This document shows positions 38,082 to 47,669 of a stretch of DNA of 64,000 bases, piece by piece. Where the stretch lies: positions 62,001 to 126,000 of the forward strand of contig CAWCPR010000019.1 of assembly GCA_963797475.1 (NCBI GenBank), read 5' to 3'. How positions within the stretch are numbered: the first letter of the stretch is position 1; every line of letters begins with the position of its first letter. Origin of the DNA: CAWCPR01 sp963797475. GTDB taxonomy: Bacteria > Chloroflexota > Anaerolineae > Anaerolineales > UBA4823. The notes under the pieces were generated by a model. That model saw only the letters and a program-made list of their open reading frames with translations. It made no database searches and was not told where the DNA came from. Both the position numbers and the translations under genes were made by a program.

Positions 38082-38645
38082 GTGGAAGATAGTCCACAAC
38101 AACCCTCAAATTCGACCGAAGAAGTTCCTTCCGTCCCACCAGAAGAAGCCAAACAAGAATTAAGTCAAGAAAATACCACTATTGAATCCGCGCCGCCTCC
38201 TTCAGCGGTGAGCAGGACCCCTCCAACGCCGCTGGCGCCGGCCTTACCGCTTTCCCCGTCCGAGGAACGTACGTGGGCAATGCTGGCTCACCTCAGCATT
38301 TTGGCCAACCTGGTGACGGTTTTCTTAGGGACAGTCGCGGCTCTGGTGATCTACCTGGTATATAAAGACCGGTCGCGCTACGTGGCATACCAATCCATGC
38401 AAGCATTTCTCTTCCAGTTGATTTGGTGGGTAGGCGGGGGTATCCTCGCCACAATCGCCTGGACGATCAGCGGTATCCTGGCTGCCATTCTCATTGGATG
38501 TCTCCTGATGCCTATCGCCCTTTTGATCTCCCTGGCTCCCCTGGCAGCCCTTGTTTATGGAGTCATCGGTGCTGTTCAATGCAATCAGGGGCAGGATTTC
38601 CGCTATTGGCTAATAGGCGATTGGGTTCGAGGTCTTCTCAATTAA
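38082..38645 (+). CDS. DUF4870/Tic20-like membrane protein with Pro-rich N-terminus
   Basis: GTG 38082 is chosen because GGAG lies seven bases upstream, giving 187 residues. About 70 acidic and proline-rich residues precede a DUF4870-like core: SEERTWAMLAHLSILANLV, YLVYKDRSRYVAYQSMQAF (the K-x-R...QSMQA motif) and two or more further helices. It is a distant relative of the protein at 37587-37922, possibly a tandem duplication with an added cytosolic tail. Function is unknown. Confidence 0.7.
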   Translation: MEDSPQQPSNSTEEVPSVPPEEAKQELSQENTTIESAPPPSAVSRTPPTPLAPALPLSPSEERTWAMLAHLSILANLVTVFLGTVAALVIYLVYKDRSRYVAYQSMQAFLFQLIWWVGGGILATIAWTISGILAAILIGCLLMPIALLISLAPLAALVYGVIGAVQCNQGQDFRYWLIGDWVRGLLN

Positions 38646-38663
38646 TAAATTCCTGGATACTTC

Positions 38664-38692
38664 TTGACTTTTATCACTCAACAACTTAGAAT
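38664..38692 (+). promoter_or_regulatory. Promoter of the glycine riboswitch / gcv operon
   Basis: TTGACT (38664-38669), exactly 17 bp, and TAGAAT (38687-38692) form a strong promoter about 50 bp before the riboswitch. Confidence 0.7.
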
Positions 38693-38741
38693 GAAAGTGT
38701 TTGAGACGCCATTGAACTAAACGAATTAAATCAATCGAACT

Positions 38742-38942
38742 GAGATAGAGGAGAGACCCGGGGGGCAATTTTCCGGGCACCGAAGGGGCAAATCTGGCGG
38801 CCGAAATCGCCAGGTGAAACTCTCAGGTAAAAGGACTCTATCGCTGTATTCCTCTGGAAAGTCGGGCGAATGAACACACCAGACACCGACGGGGCAAGCG
38901 CTGTGACGAACGGCGCGAATCTCTCAGGTCCAAAACAGAGGC
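38742..38942 (+). ncRNA. Tandem glycine riboswitch
   Basis: Two glycine (gcvT-type) aptamers lie in tandem upstream of gcvH. Aptamer 1 (about 38742-38845) starts GAGGAGAGACCCGG and includes ACCGAAGGGGCAAA and AACTCTCAGGTAAAAGGAC. Aptamer 2 (about 38851-38942) has GAAAGTCGGGCGAATG, CACCGACGGGGCAAGC and AATCTCTCAGGTCCAAAACAG. In each, the conserved G-rich junction and CUCUCAGGU terminus match the known class. The second P1 helix (CCTCTG with CAGAGG) overlaps the following terminator, so glycine binding should allow transcription of the gcv genes. Confidence 0.95.
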
Positions 38943-38969
38943 GCACGCTTAAAATGCGTGCGCCTTTTT
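38940..38969 (+). terminator. Terminator of the glycine riboswitch expression platform
   Basis: GGCGCACGC (38940-38948), a seven-base loop, GCGTGCGCC (38956-38964) and TTTTT form a perfect 9-bp intrinsic terminator. Its 5' arm begins within the aptamer-2 P1 strand. Confidence 0.9.
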
Positions 38970-39055
38970 ATTTGGTAATAAGCCAAATCCGGCTTTGATC
39001 GTATCTACAGCAATTACGCAATCCACTTAACCCGCATCCGACAGGAGGCACAATT

Positions 39056-39445
39056 ATGAATATTCCGACCGATTTGAAGTACACCAAAAACGATGAATGG
39101 ATCAAAGTCTCAGGGAATATCGGGACTGTAGGGATCACCGATCATGCCCAGGACCAGCTTTCCGATATCGTCTTCGTCGAAATCCTCGTCACCGAAGGCT
39201 ATGAAATAAACAAGGGAGATTCTTGCGCGACGCTTGAATCTGTCAAAGCCGCCGCAGAAGTTTATACCCCGGTGAGCGGGAAAGTTATAGAAACCAACGA
39301 TGCCCTACCAGACACGCCAGAAAAGGTGAATAGCGATCCGTATGGCGAAGCCTGGATGATAAAGATTGAGATCAGTGATCCATCTGAACTGGATGATCTC
39401 CTGGATGCATCCGCATATGAAGCCCAGGCGTCTAAGGAAGAATAA
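39056..39445 (+). CDS. gcvH: Glycine cleavage system H protein
   Basis: This 129-residue lipoyl carrier shuttles the aminomethyl group between P, T and L proteins. It has the lipoylation site in SCATLESVKAAAEV (Lys64) and the family segments DEWIKVSGNIGTVGITDHAQ and GEAWMIKIE. GGAGG lies nine bases before the ATG. It follows the glycine riboswitch and precedes gcvPA and gcvPB. Confidence 0.97.
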   Translation: MNIPTDLKYTKNDEWIKVSGNIGTVGITDHAQDQLSDIVFVEILVTEGYEINKGDSCATLESVKAAAEVYTPVSGKVIETNDALPDTPEKVNSDPYGEAWMIKIEISDPSELDDLLDASAYEAQASKEE

Positions 39446-39556
39446 AAGTATTTGGGCTGCAATGTCCAATCGCAGCCATTGAGAATGACCGGACGTTGCT
39501 AACGAACCTGGCAAAACCGAATGGTATTGGAATTTGCTTTAGAAAGAGGTGTAAGA

Positions 39557-40906
39557 ATGTTCATTCCACATACGGAAGCTGAACGGGAAGCTATGCTCGG
39601 GACAATCGGGATTAAGCGTATCGAACAGCTTTTCGAAGATGTCCCAGCCGCGCATCGCTTTCCAGAACTCGATTTACCGCCAATGCTCACCGAGATGGAA
39701 GTCCTCAGCGAAATGCAGAGTATTGCCAACCTCAACGAGACGGTGCAAGATCTGATTTCTTTCTTGGGAGCCGGTGCATATTCGCATTACATTCCTGCAG
39801 CCGTCGATGCTGTCCTGCGTCGCGGCGAGTTTTATACCGCCTATACCCCTTACCAACCCGAAGTTTCACAGGGGACGCTGCAAGCAATCTTCGATTACCA
39901 AAGCCTGATTGCTGCATTAACCGGGATGGAAGTAAGCAATGCCTCCCATTATGATGGCGCCGCCGCCGTCGCTGAAGCGGTCAGTATGGCAGTTGCTCAA
40001 TTTCGGGGAAAGCGCAGCAAAGTCGTCATTTCCGCCGCGGTGAATCCGCAATATCGTCAAACTGTGCGCACCTACAATCCTGGTTCTGACCTGACATTTA
40101 TCGGAGATGGCGAGACCGGCTCTCCCATTCAAGGGCCTGACCACCTGATCCCTTTGATTGATGAGAATACAGCTCTGGTCATCGTTCAATACCCGGATTT
40201 TTTTGGACGCACCTACAATCTGACGGCAATTGCGGAAGCTGCCCACCGTTCCGGCGCATTGTTGGCTGTCGCAGCCAACCCTATCGCTTTAGGCTTGCTG
40301 ACTTCTCCAGGTGAGTTTGGAGCCGATATCGTCGCCGGCGAAGGTCAACCCCTGGGTATCCCGCTCTCTTACGGCGGCCCTTACCTGGGTTTCTTTGCAA
40401 CTCGCAAGGATTATGTGCGCAAGATGGCAGGCCGCCTCGTCGGAGAGACAGTTGATAAAGATGGCAAACGCGCGTTCGTGCTCACGCTAACCGCTCGTGA
40501 ACAGCATATCCGCCGGGAGAAGGCGACTTCTAACATTTGTACAAACCAGGGAATAATGGCCCTGGCTTCTACCGTTTACCTCAGTCTGCTGGGAAAACAC
40601 GGCCTGCGCCAGGTCGCCGAGCTCTGCTACCACAAAGCTCATTACGCTGCCCGACAGATTGACCAATTGCCTGGGTATAGCCTGTGGTCAGATGCGCCTT
40701 TCTTCCACGAGTTTGTAGTCCGCTGTCCCCGGCCTGTGAGCGAGATCAACCGAGAATTGCTGGACGAGGACATCTTGGGCGGATATGATTTGGGTCAGGA
40801 TTACCCTGAATTGGCCAATCACATGTTGATCGCCGTCACAGAAATGAATTCAAAAGACGACATCGACTTATTGGTGGATGCATTAGAGGAGGTGTCCAAT
40901 GACTGA
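39557..40906 (+). CDS. gcvPA: Glycine dehydrogenase (decarboxylating) subunit 1
   Basis: This 449-residue N-terminal half of a split P protein combines with GcvPB to decarboxylate glycine and load the H-protein lipoate. It shows FIPHTEAEREAML, SFLGAGAYSHYIPAAVD, YTPYQPEVSQGTLQAIFDYQ, ASHYDGAAA and GGPYLGFFA, all typical of this subunit. I start at ATG 39557, which follows GAGG. It overlaps gcvPB by 8 bp. Confidence 0.96.
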   Translation: MFIPHTEAEREAMLGTIGIKRIEQLFEDVPAAHRFPELDLPPMLTEMEVLSEMQSIANLNETVQDLISFLGAGAYSHYIPAAVDAVLRRGEFYTAYTPYQPEVSQGTLQAIFDYQSLIAALTGMEVSNASHYDGAAAVAEAVSMAVAQFRGKRSKVVISAAVNPQYRQTVRTYNPGSDLTFIGDGETGSPIQGPDHLIPLIDENTALVIVQYPDFFGRTYNLTAIAEAAHRSGALLAVAANPIALGLLTSPGEFGADIVAGEGQPLGIPLSYGGPYLGFFATRKDYVRKMAGRLVGETVDKDGKRAFVLTLTAREQHIRREKATSNICTNQGIMALASTVYLSLLGKHGLRQVAELCYHKAHYAARQIDQLPGYSLWSDAPFFHEFVVRCPRPVSEINRELLDEDILGGYDLGQDYPELANHMLIAVTEMNSKDDIDLLVDALEEVSND

Positions 40907-42386
40907 GCCTTTGCTCTGCGAAATTTCAGTACCCGGCCGCCAGGGGATACGCTTTCCTAAGCCGGATGTCCCCCTGGCGCCACTGCCGAAAGACCTGCTG
41001 CGTGAGAATCTACCGCTTACAGAACTCTCTGAGCAAGATGTAATCCGGCATTTTACCCGTCTCTCCCAACTCAATTACAGCATTGACACGGGTTTTTACC
41101 CATTGGGTTCGTGCACGATGAAATATAACCCGAAGATCAATGAAGAAGTGGCGCGGCTGGCAGGTTTCGCTTATGTTCATCCGCTACAGCCTGTGGAAAC
41201 GGTGCAGGGAGCGCTGCTCCTGATGTACGAGCTGCAAGAAATTCTCAAGGAAATTGGAGGCTTCGCTGGGGTCACTTTACAGCCGGCTGCCGGCGCTCAA
41301 GGAGAATTGACAGGCGTCCTGGTGATCCGCGCTTATCATGCAGCTCGCGGTGAAAACCAACGAGATAAAATCTTGATCCCGGACTCTGCCCATGGTACAA
41401 ACCCGGCTACTTCTGCCATGAGTGGGATGCGAGTGGTTGAGCTGGCTTCAGATCCTCGAGGCAATGTGGACTTGGAAGCGCTGCGCGCAGAATGTGACGA
41501 TTCCCTTGCAGGGCTTATGCTTACCAACCCAAACACACTGGGCTTATTCGACGAGAACGTCGAAGAAGTCATTCGCCTTGTGCATGAGTCTGGTGGGTTG
41601 GTTTATGGTGACGGCGCTAACATGAACGCCTTGCTTGGGATCACTCGCCCTGGCGATTTGGGTTTCGATATCCTGCACTACAATCTCCACAAAACGTTCT
41701 CGACGCCCCACGGCGGAGGCGGACCCGGGTCCGGGCCGGTAGGGGTGGCTGCCCACCTGGTGGACTTTTTACCCGGCCCAATCGTCGGCATTATCGATCA
41801 GGAGACTGAGGACCAGCCTCCGCTGTATGGCCCGGTGATGCCGCCAAAGAGTATTGGCCGAGTGAAATCCTTTATGGGCCATTTCGGGATGATGGTCCGG
41901 GCTTACACCTATATCCGTATGCATGGCGCCGAGGGATTAAGAAAAATCTCCGAATACGCGGTCCTTAACGCGAACTGCTTAATGACCCTTCTCAAAGAGG
42001 TCTATCACCTGCCATACGAGCGCACATGTATGCACGAATTCGTGCTGGAAGGCCGCTGGTTGGATGCACCCGATATCCATGCCCTGGACATCGCTAAACG
42101 CTTGATGGACTACAGCTTCCACCCGCCGACAAATTACTTCCCTCTGATCGTGCATGAAGCGCTGATGATTGAACCCACTGAGACCGAAAGCAAGGAAACG
42201 CTCGACGCGTTCGCCGAAGCGCTGAGACTGATCGCGCAAGAAGCTCACGCCAATCCAGAACTGTTAAAATCAGCTCCACACACCACCCCGGTTGGGCGTT
42301 TGGACGAGGTTAAAGCCGCCAAGGAGCTCGTTCTTTGCTGTGGGGTAGAATCGATTTACAACCTTCAAAAGCTCGAAACCGCCTGA
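40899..42386 (+). CDS. gcvPB: Glycine dehydrogenase (decarboxylating) subunit 2
   Basis: This 495-residue PLP-binding half of the split P protein shows the PLP lysine in NLHKTFSTPHGGGGPGSGP, the conserved FYPLGSCTMKYNPKIN, and the SAHGTNPATSAMSG cofactor region. It contains the catalytic site of glycine decarboxylation, and its start lies inside gcvPA. The gene ends the riboswitch-controlled operon, with a terminator 32 bp further on. The operon carries no gcvT; the T protein here is fused to SHMT at 49470-52595. Confidence 0.97.
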   Translation: MTEPLLCEISVPGRQGIRFPKPDVPLAPLPKDLLRENLPLTELSEQDVIRHFTRLSQLNYSIDTGFYPLGSCTMKYNPKINEEVARLAGFAYVHPLQPVETVQGALLLMYELQEILKEIGGFAGVTLQPAAGAQGELTGVLVIRAYHAARGENQRDKILIPDSAHGTNPATSAMSGMRVVELASDPRGNVDLEALRAECDDSLAGLMLTNPNTLGLFDENVEEVIRLVHESGGLVYGDGANMNALLGITRPGDLGFDILHYNLHKTFSTPHGGGGPGSGPVGVAAHLVDFLPGPIVGIIDQETEDQPPLYGPVMPPKSIGRVKSFMGHFGMMVRAYTYIRMHGAEGLRKISEYAVLNANCLMTLLKEVYHLPYERTCMHEFVLEGRWLDAPDIHALDIAKRLMDYSFHPPTNYFPLIVHEALMIEPTETESKETLDAFAEALRLIAQEAHANPELLKSAPHTTPVGRLDEVKAAKELVLCCGVESIYNLQKLETA

Positions 42387-42417
42387 TCTCAATTCAGTAC
42401 AGACATTCACTGGCACA

Positions 42418-42469
42418 GCTCCCTGCATATTGGCGCCAAAGGCGCTGTTTGCAGGGAGTTTGCTTTTTA
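42418..42469 (+). terminator. Terminator of the gcv operon
   Basis: GCTCCCTGCA (42418-42427) pairs with TGCAGGGAGT (42450-42459), and an inner GGCGC/GCGCT pairing adds a nested hairpin; a T-rich tract follows to 42469. Confidence 0.8.
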
Positions 42470-42584
42470 TCGCCATTTCAGGAGTTTCCTTGCACTCTTG
42501 CAATGCTGCTGTAACGAAAACGGCTTGCTCATCCGAACAGTGATAAAATAACTTTCCAATTTCTGGGACAAGAAGGCTTAAGGG

Positions 42585-44303
42585 ATGGCTTCGGATTACG
42601 AATTTCAAATTGTCCGCCCTCGACCAACCGTAGAGGTCCATCTTCAAGACGGAAGAGTGCTTTGCGGGCCGCGCAATGCCACGATTGGCGATTTCTTTAG
42701 CGTTATTCAGGAGGATCAGGCCGCACCGATTGTTGGCGCAATCGTCAATGGCGAGCTTCGAGAGCTGACATTTCCAATAAAAATGGATTCCAAAGTCCGT
42801 CCCGTAACCATGGGTGAGGCGGACGGAATGCGTATTTACCGGCGTTCCCTGACTTTCCTTCTTGAAACGACATTTGAGGTGCTGTTCCCAGGAGCGATCC
42901 TAACCGTAGATCACTCAGTGGCTTCTGGAGGCTACTACTGCCAGGTTTCCGACCGGCCTCCGCTCACCTCGGAAGAGCTGGACGATCTGGAAAATAAAAT
43001 GCGTGAACGGGTCGAAGCAGATCTGCCTTTTACCCGCCAGGAAGTCCCGCTGGACGAAGCGATTGAATATTTCAAGAATCAAAGCGCAGAGGATAAGGTC
43101 CGCTTGCTGGTTCACCGCCAGAAAAACTACCTGACGCTCTATCAATTGGAGGGACACAGGGATTACCACCATGGATACATGGTCCCCTCCACTGGCTTCC
43201 TGCGTTGGTTCCACTTGATTCCCACCGGAGAGGGATTTACACTGCGCTTTCCACGCCGGCACGCACCTACCCAATTGCTTCCCATGCCGGAATATCCAAA
43301 ATTGTTAATCACATTCCGGCAGTACGGTGACTGGCTTAAGCGCTTGGGGATCTCCAGCGTTGGCGCATTGGATGACGCGATCCAGGATAATCGAGTCCGG
43401 GAGATTATCCTCGTTTCTGAAGCCCTCCACGAACAGCAGGTGACCGAGATCGCCCGCCAAATCGCAAGCAGTAAGAATAAAATCCGGGTCGTTTTAATCG
43501 CCGGGCCATCCTCCTCTGGGAAAACCACATTTTCAAAGCGACTCTCCGTTCAGTTGTTATCTCACGGTGTTGCGCCTTTTCCATTGGAGATGGATAATTA
43601 TTTCGTGGATCGTGAGCTAACACCGATCGATGAGAATGGGGAATTTGATTTTGAATCCATCAAAGCTCTGGATACTGACAGGCTCTCACGGAACTTGAAA
43701 GAATTGATCTCCGGTACACCCGTCCAGCTCCCGCGCTATAACTTTTTCACAGGCAAGAGCGAAACGGGGGATACCATCAAGCTTGATTCTGGGGAGATCA
43801 TTATCCTTGAAGGGATTCACGGCCTTAATCCAGACTTGATCCCAGCCGTACCCTCCGAACAAACCTTTCGGATTTATGTATCCGCCCTCACCCAGTTGAA
43901 CCTGGATCGCCATAACCGTGTCTCTACAACCGATACGCGTCTTATCCGGCGGATCGTTCGGGATGCCCGCGAGCGCGGTTACAGTGCGGCTGTGACGATA
44001 CAAAGGTGGGAATCTGTTCGTCGCGGTGAAAAGCGCTATATTTTTCCGTACCAGGAAAATGCTGACGTATTCTTTAATTCCGCCCTGGCCTATGAATTGT
44101 CCGCGTTGAAAACCCTGGTCGAACCGCTTCTGCGCCAGGTCCCATACGGCACTCCAGAGCATGTTGAGGCCAAGAGGCTTTTGGCATTTCTTGAATGGTT
44201 CCTACCCGTTGACGCCGGGTTAATACCGGACAATTCGATCCTTAAAGAATTTATCGGCGATTCGATTCTCAAAGATTTTAAATTGTGGCATAATGGCAGG
44301 TGA
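42585..44303 (+). CDS. Uridine-kinase-like protein with threonyl-tRNA-synthetase-like N-terminus
   Basis: This 572-residue protein begins with a TGS-like beta segment (about residues 14-85) and a region resembling the ThrRS second additional domain (DHSVASGGYYCQV, residues about 105-230). From about residue 300 it has a P-loop kinase: IAGPSSSGKTTFSKRLSVQ (Walker A), EMDNYFVDRELTP and LEGIHGLNP, matching the uridine kinase/phosphoribulokinase fold. The ATP-dependent kinase part should be active. I recall this architecture in bacteria as an uncharacterised 'uridine kinase-like' group. The real substrate is unknown. Confidence 0.85.
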   Translation: MASDYEFQIVRPRPTVEVHLQDGRVLCGPRNATIGDFFSVIQEDQAAPIVGAIVNGELRELTFPIKMDSKVRPVTMGEADGMRIYRRSLTFLLETTFEVLFPGAILTVDHSVASGGYYCQVSDRPPLTSEELDDLENKMRERVEADLPFTRQEVPLDEAIEYFKNQSAEDKVRLLVHRQKNYLTLYQLEGHRDYHHGYMVPSTGFLRWFHLIPTGEGFTLRFPRRHAPTQLLPMPEYPKLLITFRQYGDWLKRLGISSVGALDDAIQDNRVREIILVSEALHEQQVTEIARQIASSKNKIRVVLIAGPSSSGKTTFSKRLSVQLLSHGVAPFPLEMDNYFVDRELTPIDENGEFDFESIKALDTDRLSRNLKELISGTPVQLPRYNFFTGKSETGDTIKLDSGEIIILEGIHGLNPDLIPAVPSEQTFRIYVSALTQLNLDRHNRVSTTDTRLIRRIVRDARERGYSAAVTIQRWESVRRGEKRYIFPYQENADVFFNSALAYELSALKTLVEPLLRQVPYGTPEHVEAKRLLAFLEWFLPVDAGLIPDNSILKEFIGDSILKDFKLWHNGR

Positions 44304-44336
44304 ACAGATCAACCGAAAATTAGCGGAAAGTGAGCC

Positions 44337-47300
44337 TTGAAACCCATCAAGATCCGTCGTCGCAGCCTTATTTATGCGATTTTACTTTTCACCTTGTTCT
44401 GGTTAGGAAAACCTGCCCCGCTTTCAAACGCTGCTCCTCAAGGGGTTAACCCTCTTCAACAACCCGACCATCCCGCCGAAATTATTGTCCGAATTTATTA
44501 TCGCGATTCCGCTGAGCTGGCAAGCCTTGTTCAGACATTAGACGTTTGGGAGGCGCACCCAGAACAGGGATATTTGATTGCTCGTATCTCGGTGATCGAC
44601 CAGGCAGTCTTGGCAAGTGCAGGGCTGCGTGTCGAGGTCGATCCAGAGAAAACGGCCTTGATTTCCCAGCCTCACCCATCGCTCCCTTACCAAACGAATG
44701 GCATCCCAGGCTTCCCTTGCTACCGTACAGTTGAAGAAACCTATGCAGATTTGTCTGCATTGGCCGCTGAATACCCTGATCTGGCGCGGTGGGTGGATAT
44801 CGGCGACAGTTGGGAGAAAGTGCAATCACAAAATCAAAACGGCTACGATATCTATGCTCTGGTCCTGACAAACCGGGCAATCCCAGGGCCGAAACCAACC
44901 TTTTTTTTGATGGCCGCCATCCACGCCCGCGAGTATACGACGGCAGAGATGGCAACCCGGTTCGCCGAGACCTTGGTCGAACAATATGGCAAAGACCCGG
45001 ACATCACCTGGCTTCTCAATGATTTTGAAGTTCACATTGTTCCTGTCAGTAACCCGGATGGCAGAAAGATCGCCGAGCTTGGACAATTTTGGCGGAAAAA
45101 TACCGATAACGACGATGGATGTCTCGATTCTTCTGCCTGGGGGACGGATTTAAATCGCAACAGCAGTTTTAAATGGGGAGGCATCGGCAGCAGCCCATCT
45201 GCCTGTGATGAGACTTACCACGGCCCGGCGCAGAACTCCGAACCTGAAACCCAGGCGCTTCAGAATTATTTGCAGTCGATCTTCCCTGACCAACGTGGAC
45301 CTTTAAATACAGATCCCGCCCCTTTGACGTCGACCGGCGCATTGATCACCCTGCACAGCTATGGAGAGCTGGATCTCTGGCCCTGGGGCTGGAGCACTAT
45401 CCCGGCGCCGAATAATAGCCAGTTGCAGACCTTAGGCCGAAAATTCGCTTTTTTTAACGGGTACAGCGCGATGCAATCTATTGGGCTTTACCCGACGACC
45501 GGTTCGACGGATGATTGGGCCTATGGAGAGCTGGGCGTAGCAGCTTATACCTTCGAAATGGGCACAGCTTTTTTCCAAAGCTGCTCAGATTTTGAAAATA
45601 CGATCTTTCCGGATAATTTGAAGTCTTTGACCTATGCTTTTAAAGCTGCCCGCCGGCCTTATCAAAACCCGGCAGGGCCCGATTCACTGAACATACAATT
45701 ATCCTCTCCGGCTGTAATCAGCGGCGAAACGATCTCTGTCACCGTGACTGCGGACGATACTCGCTATCTTCCCGATTCCGGTGAGCCCTTTCAGGCCATA
45801 GGCTCCGCTCATCTCAGCGTGGATCTTCCTCCATGGGATCCTCTTGCCGAGCTCTATACATTTTCCCCGGTCGACGGCGCTTTCGATTCGCCGGTGGAAA
45901 CCCTGACGGCTGCTTTCGATACGCTGGAAATTACAGCAGGCCGTCACCTGATCTATGTCGAAAGTCAGGATACGAACGGGAATTGGGGGGTTGCGAGCGC
46001 TATTTTCTTCTATGTGGTGGATCCACCCATCACCCCTTCGATTGAAGGGCACGTACGAGATGGTGGGGATAACCATCCCATCTCGGCTGGTGTCTCCGCA
46101 GGTGATTTTCAGTCTCAGAGCGATGCATCAACAGGTCTTTATCACCTGGATATTCTTAGCGGTACGTACGACCTGCGCGCAGATGCTGCCGGGTACTCTC
46201 CCGCCACGACTTTTGGAGTCTCCGCTGAAGATCACCAGCATTTAGACGAAAATATTTTCCTGTACCCCGTCTGCCAGATTTTCAAAGATGATGCGGAAAA
46301 TGGGAATACGTTGTGGGCTCCTCAGGCGCCGTGGGCGATCACAACAGAAACTAGCTACAGTGGATCGCATTCATGGACCGATAGCCCCGGGAGCAATTAT
46401 CATAATAATGTGGATGCCTCGCTCATTTCAAAACCTTTGGATTTATCCGGTTACGAGGGAATTAAATTAAGTTTTTGGCATAAGTATGCATTGGAACAAC
46501 CGCTCTTCTATGATGTCGCCTCAGTGGAATACTCGCTGGATGGCGGCAGCACATGGACGATTCTTAAGACGTATACTGGAATCAGCGCCGCAAATTGGTC
46601 CAACCAGGTCTTTACGATCCCTGCTTTGGACAACCAGGCTAATGTCCGCCTTCGATTTCGCTTGAATACCGACGATTCGGTTACCGCGGACGGGTGGCAT
46701 CTCGACGATATCACCCTGGTTGGCAGCGGTTCTGCATGTATCACACCCATCGCCCCACAAGCTGATTTTTCGAGCAAAAGCCCAGTTCCTTCAGGAGAGC
46801 CGGTACAATTCACCAACCGGACGCTGGGCTCTAACCCCCTTGAATATCTCTGGGATTTCGGGGATAGCGTAGGCTCATCTACTGTAAGCGATCCAAGGGT
46901 TACCTTTCCGACAACGGGCACATTTACAGTGACCTTAACGGTTACCAATAGTCTGGGAACCAGCAGCGCCAGTCACTTATTGGAAATTGGCCCGCCCCTG
47001 CCATATATCGCCGTTCAAAGCGCCGAATTAGAACTAGAATCTCCACCCCATCCGAATGCACGTGAAAGAGTAACCTTAAGCGCGGTTATCGGCCCGCCCG
47101 ACGCAACCGTCCCGTTCACCTACACGATCGATTACGGAGATCAATCGCCTCTACTATTAAAAAATTCACCCAATGATGAAATTCTGTTCGCGCATCACTT
47201 CAATATCTCGGGCACTTTCACAATCACTTTTTCTGCCTATAATCAAGCCGGAATGATCCCCGTGACAACAACGCTCCCGTTGTCGGTAGGGGCAGGAACC

Positions 47301-47657
47301 ACTCCGGGCGGGATTTCAGTGGTAAACCTTTCGCTTGCCAATCCTGGTGGTATTTTTTCAGGAAAAGAAACCAGTTTCTCTGCCGATTTAGAGCCAGATA
47401 ACGCCACGCAACCCTACACCTACACAGTGGACTTCGGAGACAGCAGCCCTGAGTTGAGCGCATCTGGGCTGGTAGAACCGTTTACATTCAAACACGTTTA
47501 TGCAACGACCGGCGTTTTCACATTAACACTGGATATAATTAACCCGGTTATGACGATCCCTGTGACAGGCGACCTTTCCTTTACAGTAAATCCGCCCGTT
47601 TCGGCAGGCCCCACGATTTACCTGCCGCTGATATGGAAACGCGAAATGCCTTTTTAG
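44337..47657 (+). CDS. Secreted M14-family zinc carboxypeptidase with PKD-like repeats
   Basis: Starting at TTG 44337 gives 1106 residues. A basic plus hydrophobic signal peptide (RRRSLIYAILLFTLFWL) leads to an M14 peptidase domain with zinc ligands in IHAREYTTAEM (HxxE) and LHSYGELDLWPW (His), substrate-binding NPDGRK and LNRNSSFKWGG, and the catalytic Glu in YTFEMGTAFF. Then come a carboxypeptidase-regulatory-like segment, a jellyroll/MAM-like segment (SFWHKYALEQPLFYDVASV) and at least three PKD-type repeats (DFGDSVGSSTVSD, IDYGDQSP, VDFGDSSPE). It ends YLPLIWKREMPF, a motif I associate with surface proteins of this phylum. It should act outside the cell on peptides. Confidence 0.92.
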   Translation: MKPIKIRRRSLIYAILLFTLFWLGKPAPLSNAAPQGVNPLQQPDHPAEIIVRIYYRDSAELASLVQTLDVWEAHPEQGYLIARISVIDQAVLASAGLRVEVDPEKTALISQPHPSLPYQTNGIPGFPCYRTVEETYADLSALAAEYPDLARWVDIGDSWEKVQSQNQNGYDIYALVLTNRAIPGPKPTFFLMAAIHAREYTTAEMATRFAETLVEQYGKDPDITWLLNDFEVHIVPVSNPDGRKIAELGQFWRKNTDNDDGCLDSSAWGTDLNRNSSFKWGGIGSSPSACDETYHGPAQNSEPETQALQNYLQSIFPDQRGPLNTDPAPLTSTGALITLHSYGELDLWPWGWSTIPAPNNSQLQTLGRKFAFFNGYSAMQSIGLYPTTGSTDDWAYGELGVAAYTFEMGTAFFQSCSDFENTIFPDNLKSLTYAFKAARRPYQNPAGPDSLNIQLSSPAVISGETISVTVTADDTRYLPDSGEPFQAIGSAHLSVDLPPWDPLAELYTFSPVDGAFDSPVETLTAAFDTLEITAGRHLIYVESQDTNGNWGVASAIFFYVVDPPITPSIEGHVRDGGDNHPISAGVSAGDFQSQSDASTGLYHLDILSGTYDLRADAAGYSPATTFGVSAEDHQHLDENIFLYPVCQIFKDDAENGNTLWAPQAPWAITTETSYSGSHSWTDSPGSNYHNNVDASLISKPLDLSGYEGIKLSFWHKYALEQPLFYDVASVEYSLDGGSTWTILKTYTGISAANWSNQVFTIPALDNQANVRLRFRLNTDDSVTADGWHLDDITLVGSGSACITPIAPQADFSSKSPVPSGEPVQFTNRTLGSNPLEYLWDFGDSVGSSTVSDPRVTFPTTGTFTVTLTVTNSLGTSSASHLLEIGPPLPYIAVQSAELELESPPHPNARERVTLSAVIGPPDATVPFTYTIDYGDQSPLLLKNSPNDEILFAHHFNISGTFTITFSAYNQAGMIPVTTTLPLSVGAGTTPGGISVVNLSLANPGGIFSGKETSFSADLEPDNATQPYTYTVDFGDSSPELSASGLVEPFTFKHVYATTGVFTLTLDIINPVMTIPVTGDLSFTVNPPVSAGPTIYLPLIWKREMPF

Positions 47658-47669
47658 GAGAAAAACGAT

